This document shows, one piece after another, positions 33,630-37,752 of a stretch of DNA of 37,752 bases. The notes beneath the pieces are model-generated. The model was not told the DNA's origin. It did not search any database and saw only the letters and a program-made list of their open reading frames with translations. The DNA lies in assembly GCA_964599655.1 (NCBI GenBank), contig CAZRGV010000053.1:1-37752 (forward strand), read 5' to 3'. The position numbers and the translations under genes are program-made. This DNA is from CAZRGV01 sp964599655 (GTDB taxonomy: Bacteria > Planctomycetota > Planctomycetia > Isosphaerales > Isosphaeraceae). Position 1 is the stretch's first letter; the number at the start of each line of letters is the position of its first letter.

Positions 33630-33811
33630 ATCGAAACCTCCACCGCAATGCCGTCTAGGATGCTTTTGAGAACCCGCAAATTAAAGTGGGTGCCTGTGGC
33701 TTCCGGCTCGTGCCGGCAAGTCGGTCGATGGCTCCCAACGGGTGCTCATCGGTTCGCCAAAAGACCATCCCTTCGCGAACATGGCAGAGGTGAGTCCAGC
33801 GTCCGCCAGAC
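33630..33811 (-). ncRNA. ssrS: Candidate 6S RNA
   Basis: Read on the minus strand this region folds by hand into one long irregular rod. Closing stem 33791-33783 with 33644-33636 (ACCTCTGCC/GGTGGAGGT) and ATG/CAT (33782-33780, 33650-33648); then GGATG/CATCC (33770-33766, 33662-33658); CTTTT/AAAAG (33763-33759, 33667-33663); GAACC/GGTTC (33755-33751, 33674-33670). Next is an open bubble (33750-33737 and 33687-33675). The terminal arm is GGGAGCC/GGCACCC (33736-33730, 33694-33688) and CTTGCCGGC/GCCGGAAG (33720-33712, 33707-33700) with an ACGA loop. 6S RNA mimics an open promoter and sequesters sigma70 RNA polymerase. Size (about 182 nt), bubble, own promoter and terminator, and the cyclo-ligase neighbour all fit. 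Covariance evidence is lacking. Confidence 0.72.
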
Positions 33812-33817
33812 GCGGTT

Positions 33818-33846
33818 ATCCTAGCCTACGAATCCTTCGGCTTCAA
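33818..33846 (-). promoter_or_regulatory. Promoter of the candidate 6S RNA
   Basis: On the minus strand TTGAAG (33846-33841), exactly 17 bases, then TAGGAT (33823-33818). The predicted start near 33811 lies about 20 bases before the closing stem of the RNA. Both boxes match four or five of six sigma70 consensus bases. Confidence 0.6.
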
Positions 33847-33858
33847 GGCTCAACGGGG

Positions 33859-33874
33859 AAAACCAAGTGGTTTT
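33859..33874 (-). terminator. Hairpin after UVR-domain gene
   Basis: AAAACCA (33859-33865) and TGGTTTT (33868-33874) pair around two bases, just downstream of the UVR gene stop at 33884 and just upstream of the -35 box for the RNA gene. On the minus strand the stem ends in TTTT. It may insulate the RNA promoter from read-through. Confidence 0.45.
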
Positions 33875-33883
33875 TGCCCGACG

Positions 33884-34657
33884 TCACGACTCCTCCGGTA
33901 CTTTCGTCGAGATCGATCCACGAAGGCGACGGATCTGGTCGCGCAACTGGGCCGCCTCCTCGAAGTTCTCGAGTTCCACGGCCAGCTCGAGCTGTTGCTC
34001 GAGCCGCTCGACCGGACCGATCGGCCGGTCGCGCTCGACGTCCCGACGCCAGGCCAGCAGGAATCCCAGTTCGTTGCACTCCGACTCACGGTCTGACTGC
34101 TCGTAGTCCCGCAGGAACGCCCGAATGCCGGCGATTCCCTCGTCGATCTTCGCCAGAGCGGTCGTGTGATCCCCGTGTTGGAGCGCTTGCAAGCCCAGAG
34201 CCCTGGCATGCATCATCGTGACATAGGGCCGATACTGGTCGAACTGGAACCGGTCGCGAGGACGGGTCACATGCCGGCCCACGAAGCTGAAGAGCCGCAG
34301 ATTGCGGGCCGTATCGCGCGCGACCAGGTCGTAGCGCTGGAGATGAAAGAGGGCCAGGTAACGGTGGTAGTACTGCACCCCCTCGCGCATCAAGGCGGCG
34401 CAGTCCTCGTTGTCGAGGGTGAAATCCTCGCCGGACGCGGCAAGGCGTCGGGCTTCGGCCTCGAAGTGGTCGAGCAGCGACTCTGAGCCGAAGGGCCGTT
34501 GCCCGTCGGGCCTGCCATCGAGTTCCATCTGTAGCAATCCCAGGTCGATCCGGAGCTGAAGCTTGTCACGACCGTCGTCACCCGAGACGATACGCACCTG
34601 AAGTTCATCAGGCTCATAGTCCCATCCCGCGAGAATCGGGCTAAGGTCCTTGCTCAA
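33884..34657 (-). CDS. UVR-motif protein of unknown function
   Basis: This 257-residue cytoplasmic protein ends with a UvrB/UvrC-type UVR motif (LEQQLELAVELENFEEAAQL then RDQIRRLRG), a coiled helical hairpin used in UvrB-UvrC contact and also in McsA- and Clp-adaptor proteins. The N-terminal half (LQVRIVSGDDGRDKLQLRID, LGLLQMELDGRPDGQRPFGS) and a helical middle (REGVQYYHRYLALFHLQRYD, ALQALQHGDHTTALAKIDEG resembling a TPR hairpin) are of no family I can name. It may be an adaptor in protein quality control or repair, but this is inference. The TTG start at 34657 is preceded by GGAGG seven bases upstream; the ATG at 34720 has no such site and would add an unlikely His/Pro-rich leader. Confidence 0.8.
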   Translation of the reverse strand: MSKDLSPILAGWDYEPDELQVRIVSGDDGRDKLQLRIDLGLLQMELDGRPDGQRPFGSESLLDHFEAEARRLAASGEDFTLDNEDCAALMREGVQYYHRYLALFHLQRYDLVARDTARNLRLFSFVGRHVTRPRDRFQFDQYRPYVTMMHARALGLQALQHGDHTTALAKIDEGIAGIRAFLRDYEQSDRESECNELGFLLAWRRDVERDRPIGPVERLEQQLELAVELENFEEAAQLRDQIRRLRGSISTKVPEES

Positions 34658-34720
34658 GACGTGCCTCCGATCGTGGACTGGATGGTTTCCATGGTCATCG
34701 GAGACGGGCGGCCGAAACAA

Positions 34721-34771
34721 CGCGCGAAGCCGCGCCGCCCGTGTCGATGACGGACGGCGCGGCTTCGCGCG
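34721..34771. terminator. Perfect 17-bp hairpin between DUF4912 and UVR genes
   Basis: CGCGCGAAGCCGCGCCG (34721-34737) is exactly complementary to 34755-34771, with a 17-base loop. It lies 40 bases downstream of the DUF4912 stop (34811) on the minus strand and 64 bases before the UVR gene. There is no strong U-tract after it (TTGTTTC), so it may be a terminator, an RNA-stabilising stem or a repeat. Confidence 0.55.
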
Positions 34772-34810
34772 AGATTCGATGGGAGAGGAAGGAGGAAGCC
34801 GCCGCGCCTC

Positions 34811-35887
34811 TCAGAGCTCGTTGCCGTCGTGGATCATCGGCTCCAGTTCCTTCGTGTTGCGTTCGACGGCCAGGACGATCGTTCGTTCCTCGACGCCATC
34901 GGGACTGGCGGCCACGGCCGGGATGATCTGCCGCGCGTCGGGCATGCTGAAGCGAACCGTGAAGCTTCCGTCGGGCCGGACCTGAACCGGCTCCCCCTGA
35001 AGCGTGACCTTGGCGTTGGGCTCGGTCGTTCCGTAGACGATCAACTCGGCGTCGATCTCGAAGTGGAAATTCCGCCCGAGTGTGGGCAACGCACCGGTGC
35101 CGAGGCTCTGGAGCGAAAGGCTATTCATTGGCCGACGCAGCCGTTCCTCGAACAGCTCGCGGAGATCCGTCGCGGCGCCGGCGGGATCACCGCCGCCCGA
35201 ACGATGGTAGATCCGCTCGTAATCCTGCTGGATGCTGGCCCAGTTCTGGTCGAGTGCATCGGACGATCCGGCCTTGGGCGTGTTGACCACATTGGAGCGG
35301 GCCAGAACGTAAAATTTCCCTTTCCGAGAAAGGTAGCCAATATCGACTCGGAACGAGCGTGGCGGAGCGGCCACGTCGAGATACCAGTTGTTGACACCGC
35401 CGTGAATCTCAATATCGCGCACGTGCCGCTCGCTGGCGGACGTCGTATCCTCGCTGGTCACATCCATGAGCCGCAAAATCGGCCGGGCTGTATGCCATTC
35501 CTGACCCAGAGCGGCCTGAGCGCGTGCCAGAGTCGAGCGACTCAGTTCCCAGTAGGCATGCAGCCAGAACGGGTCGCGGACCATGACGATGATCCGGTCC
35601 TTCCCGCAACCGTGCGTGAGCGTGCGAGGCACCATGGGAGCCAAAGTCCGTGACGGAGGCGTGACCGCCGACCGTCGCGTGGCGGCCGCGCTGGTCTTGG
35701 TCTGCCGGGCGGACTCGGGTTTTTTCGGCGTTTCTTCTTTTCGGGATTTCTTCGACTTCGCCGGGGCCGGAGTCAACGCTCGGATCAGTTGATCCTTGCG
35801 CATCGCATGCCAGCCAACGATTCCCTGGTCCTTGGCCATCCGGGCCAAGACCTTCTTATTGCAATCCTTGAGCGCATCGACGGTCAT
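34811..35887 (-). CDS. DUF4912 protein with Rho N-terminal-like domain
   Basis: This 358-residue protein starts with a Rho_N/SAP-like helical domain (VDALKDCNKKVLARMAKDQG then IVGWHAMRKDQLIRAL, residues 3-38), a Lys/Ser/Thr-rich linker (about 40-85), and the DUF4912 domain (CGKDRIIVMVRDPFWLHAYW, ELSRSTLARAQAALGQEWHT, VNNWYLDVAAPPRSFRVDIG, KFYVLARSNVV). The C-terminal part (FHFEIDAELIVYGTTEPNAK, VRPDGSFTVRFSMPD) reads as a second Ig-like beta domain. The pairing of a nucleic-acid-binding helical module with DUF4912 is known from cyanobacteria and planctomycetes; the role is unknown. The ATG at 35887 has GGAG nine to ten bases upstream. There is no signal peptide, so cytoplasmic location is likely. 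Confidence 0.88.
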   Translation of the reverse strand: MTVDALKDCNKKVLARMAKDQGIVGWHAMRKDQLIRALTPAPAKSKKSRKEETPKKPESARQTKTSAAATRRSAVTPPSRTLAPMVPRTLTHGCGKDRIIVMVRDPFWLHAYWELSRSTLARAQAALGQEWHTARPILRLMDVTSEDTTSASERHVRDIEIHGGVNNWYLDVAAPPRSFRVDIGYLSRKGKFYVLARSNVVNTPKAGSSDALDQNWASIQQDYERIYHRSGGGDPAGAATDLRELFEERLRRPMNSLSLQSLGTGALPTLGRNFHFEIDAELIVYGTTEPNAKVTLQGEPVQVRPDGSFTVRFSMPDARQIIPAVAASPDGVEERTIVLAVERNTKELEPMIHDGNEL

Positions 35888-36053
35888 GCGGGGCCACTCC
35901 GTCTCGACCCGCGTCGGCGCGAGTCGACTCTAAGGAACGCGAGGTTCATCCATGAGTGGGCCGATCCGGAAAACTCCCTGCCTCCCGGATTGCAACGAAA
36001 CCGGCTTCCCCCGAGGGACAGGCTGGCACCGCACCGACAGTCCGATCAACGAA

Positions 36054-36098
36054 AAGGGCGGCCGCCCAACCCTGCGTTAGGGGTTGGGCACCGCCCTT
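36054..36098. terminator. Strong two-part hairpin
   Basis: AAGGGCGG (36054-36061) pairs with CCGCCCTT (36091-36098), and CCCAACCC (36065-36072) with GGGTTGGG (36081-36088), around an 8-base loop. The 16 pairs are interrupted only by a CCG/CA internal loop. It could end transcription or be an independent repeat: its loop region shares a motif with 36496-36513. Confidence 0.5.
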
Positions 36099-36463
36099 CC
36101 ATTGCCGTCGGATTGCGAGCGCACAGGTGCCCACACGGCTCATCCCCGCTCTGGCTCGGCCGGTTTCTATTTCAAGGCGTAAAGACCAGCTTTCTAGGAG
36201 ATACCAAACGCCACAAGCGATGTCAATCATATTCCCCCTTCGATTGTCCATCGGTGGACAGTTTCTGTCTGCTGTAACAGTCGAATGAGCACAACAACGC
36301 CGCGTTCGCTTTCCGTCCCAACCCGATCCAAGGTCCCGAGCGTATCGATTTCGGGTCGAACGCGCCGGATCATCGCTCGTGGCCTCTCGACCACGAGCGC
36401 GATCGGGACGACCGCGACCCGTCCGGCAACTTCGTGAAAAAATTCTCAGAGGGGGCCACCAGG

Positions 36464-36496
36464 GAGTTGACAACTCGCGCGCGCCGTGGGTAAAAC
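36464..36496 (+). promoter_or_regulatory. Candidate atp operon promoter with palindrome over the -35
   Basis: A perfect TTGACA (36467-36472) is followed after 18 bases by TAAAAC (36491-36496). The start would be near 36503, about 105 nt before the first atp gene. The -35 lies within the perfect palindrome GAGTTG-A-CAACTC (36464-36476), which could be an operator. Confidence 0.45.
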
Positions 36497-36513
36497 CAAC
36501 CCCTACGTTAGGG
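36496..36513 (+). repeat. Shared CCAACCC(C)T-CGTTAGGG motif, second copy
   Basis: CCAACCCCTACGTTAGGG here matches CCAACCCTGCGTTAGGG at 36066-36082 except for one base insertion and one substitution. It contains the palindrome CCCTA-CGT-TAGGG and falls in the predicted atp leader. Confidence 0.5.
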
Positions 36514-36607
36514 CCCGTGCGATGCCCCTACTTGCCCGGGTTGCCCCTGCTCCCGATCTTCCAGGAATGATTTTCGAGGCCGTTTCCTTCTTCCGTTCGC
36601 GGGAGGG

Positions 36608-36844
36608 ATGCGGAAATCGCCTGTGACAAGGCCCGAGCCTCGTACTCCCCTGGCTGTCGGAATGATGTGGGCCTCTCGAATCATGAGCGTCGCCCTGGGG
36701 TTCGCCCTGCCGGCGCTGGTAGGGGCCTTTCTCGACCGATGGCTACATTCCAGCCCAGCGGGGGTGCTGGTCGGGATGGTCCTGGGATTCGTGGCGGGCA
36801 TGATTCAGTTGATGCGGATTGCGCGCGGAGAGATGCGGCCTTAG
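36608..36844 (+). CDS. AtpZ/AtpI-family small membrane protein
   Basis: This 78-residue protein has two hydrophobic helices: WASRIMSVALGFALPALVGA and GVLVGMVLGFVAGMIQLMRI, joined by FLDRWLHSSPA. This is the AtpZ/AtpI-like (F0F1 subunit) pattern, a small protein encoded first in many ATP synthase operons that helps c-ring assembly or cation handling. It lies 107 bases before atpB on the same strand, which strongly supports the call. The ATG at 36608 is used although the GGGAGG just upstream is only one base away; a GTG six codons in (36623) or an ATG at 36662 are alternatives, and all keep both helices. Confidence 0.82.
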   Translation: MRKSPVTRPEPRTPLAVGMMWASRIMSVALGFALPALVGAFLDRWLHSSPAGVLVGMVLGFVAGMIQLMRIARGEMRP

Positions 36845-36951
36845 GATTCGTTCTTGAGCGGGCAAACCGTTCCGTCCCGTTTCACAACCCAAAGGGTCCG
36901 GCGACTCCTGTTGGCGGCACGACCGATCCCCCCAGTCGAATGCGAGCGACC

Positions 36952-37752
36952 ATGGCCGAAGGACACGACAACAATCCGCTCAGCCACGTGATCGATCACT
37001 CCACGCTGGAGTTTCCCTGGACTTGGACTGGTTCGGAGATTCCGCTGCCGAAGATCCTTGGGGTCCAGATCACGCGGTTCATGGTCATGGAGGTTTTGGC
37101 CGCGCTGCTCGTGGCGGCCATCGTAATCCCTCTGGCCCGTCACGTGGCGCGGAACCGGGTCACTCGGGGCCGGTTCCTGAACATGTTCGAGGCAATCGTC
37201 GTGTTCATTCGCGACGGCGTGGCGCGTCCGGCCATCGACGCCGGGGGCGATCATGGCGGCGAGGATCATGGGCATGGGCATGGGCATGGCCATGACCACG
37301 GGCATAGTCCGGCTCATGGACGAACCTCGGACCTGTTCTTGCCGTTCCTTTGGACCTTGTTCTTCTTCATTCTGTTCTGCAACCTCCTGGGAATGTTCCC
37401 TGGCGGGGCCTCCGCCACTGGCAACATCAACGTGACGGGCACCCTGGCCTTGCTGACCCTGGCGGCGGTGATCACCGCGGGCGTCCGGGAGATGGGGCCG
37501 CTTGGCTTCTGGATCAACCTGGTTCCGAAGATGGACGTTCCGGGCGTCCTCAAGCCCCTGCTCTGGGGATTGATGTTCGTCATCGAGGTGGCCGGTTTGT
37601 TGATCCGTCACGTCGTGCTGTCGGTCCGGTTATTCGCCAACATGCTCGCCGGCCACATCGTGCTGGCGGTCATCCTTGGCTTCATCACCCAGGCGGTCGG
37701 GATTTTCACGTATCTGGTCACTCCGGCAAGTATTCTCGGGGTCGTGGCCCTG
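36952..37752 (+). CDS. atpB: F0F1 ATP synthase subunit a (runs off window)
   Basis: The first 267 residues of subunit a are visible; the 3' end lies beyond the window, which is why no closed frame was reported. The protein forms the proton half-channels next to the c-ring. Seen: VIDHSTLEFPWTWTGSEIPL; helix EVLAALLVAAIVIPLARHVA; FLNMFEAIVVFIRDGVARPA; helix FLPFLWTLFFFILFCNLLGM; GFWINLVPKMDVPGVLKPLL; and the essential-arginine block SVRLFANMLAGH with Arg226. Residues 100-123 form a histidine-rich loop with nine histidines (EDHGHGHGHGHDHGH part) between FIRDGVARPAID and the second helix. The start may be ATG 36952 or the in-frame ATG 36940. The minus-strand frame over this gene is a shadow. Confidence 0.95.
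   Translation, partial: MAEGHDNNPLSHVIDHSTLEFPWTWTGSEIPLPKILGVQITRFMVMEVLAALLVAAIVIPLARHVARNRVTRGRFLNMFEAIVVFIRDGVARPAIDAGGDHGGEDHGHGHGHGHDHGHSPAHGRTSDLFLPFLWTLFFFILFCNLLGMFPGGASATGNINVTGTLALLTLAAVITAGVREMGPLGFWINLVPKMDVPGVLKPLLWGLMFVIEVAGLLIRHVVLSVRLFANMLAGHIVLAVILGFITQAVGIFTYLVTPASILGVVAL

Larger units (their letters stand above)
35888..36607. other. 720-bp spacer upstream of the ATP synthase operon
   Basis: No coding frame is convincing. Found here: a strong hairpin at 36054-36098, a small TGTCCA/TGGACA hairpin at 36245-36260, a palindromic promoter candidate at 36464-36496 and a CCCTACGTTAGGG palindrome at 36501-36513. It separates the divergent DUF4912 gene and the atp genes. Confidence 0.6.

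Noticed and set aside
36245..36260. TGTCCA-TCGG-TGGACA as a LexA/SOS box
   Set aside because: Only a six-base stem with no known planctomycete operator consensus to match, and it is over 300 bases from the nearest gene start.
36841..37611. 256-residue minus-strand frame over atpB
   Set aside because: The plus strand encodes a clear subunit a with the essential arginine motif; the minus frame is its complement.
1..37752. tRNA, rRNA or CRISPR array
   Set aside because: No cloverleaf with a TTC-A T-loop, no rRNA signature, and no regularly spaced repeat of 24-40 bases was found in the spacers by eye.

Overview
The window is GC-rich (third codon positions strongly G/C) and looks like a chromosomal segment of a planctomycete, most likely from the Isosphaeraceae/Gemmatales side. 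The reasons are a DUF1559 pseudopilin-like protein, a large secreted beta-helix protein with an N-terminal LEPR-XLL motif, a PEP-CTERM protein, a Pirellula-type CxxCH heme domain, a PL11 rhamnogalacturonan lyase, a DUF6807 (PmoA-family) protein, and many weak Shine-Dalgarno sites with GTG/TTG starts. No phage, CRISPR array, transposase, rRNA or tRNA was recognised. Most genes are housekeeping or envelope functions.

Layout. 1-5066: 5' end of hisB (minus), a DUF1559 protein, a possible decayed membrane-protein gene, a secreted hypothetical protein, a heme-c/sugar-dehydrogenase fusion and a convergent PEP-CTERM protein. 5348-8943: endonuclease V, a small secreted LEPxLL-like protein, and a coupled pair of exported SAM-methyltransferase-like protein and APC permease; the methyltransferase is broken by a 10-N assembly gap whose length is wrong for the frame. 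9133-12465: the 1110-residue beta-helix/DUF11 protein with its own sigma70-like promoter. 12654-20132 (minus): gamma-glutamyltransferase, ribokinase, mnmE, yidC, metallophosphoesterase. 20308-23849 (plus): tsaB, an overlapping methyltransferase, and PL11 lyase. 23880-26685 (minus): PepSY-like protein, OmpR-type regulator and histidine kinase, with a direct-repeat box upstream that could be the regulator's own site. 26689-27776: about 1.1 kb without a convincing gene, holding direct and inverted repeats. 27777-32473: zwf-opcA (1-nt overlap), a hypothetical protein and DUF6807. 32474-33883: a 111-bp element bounded by long inverted repeats, the 5-formyltetrahydrofolate cyclo-ligase gene, and upstream of it a candidate 6S RNA. 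33884-37752: UVR-motif protein, DUF4912 protein, a 720-bp spacer with strong hairpins and a palindromic promoter, then the start of the ATP synthase operon (AtpI/AtpZ-like, then AtpB with a histidine-rich loop).

The most interesting signal is the candidate 6S RNA on the minus strand (about 33811 to 33630). It has a promoter with exact 17-bp spacing, a long rod-like fold with a symmetric central bubble of 13-14 nt per strand, and a Rho-independent terminator with a U-tract. It sits directly upstream of the 5-formyl-THF cyclo-ligase gene, the neighbour of ssrS in many proteobacteria. The pairings were worked out by hand; no covariance search could be run.
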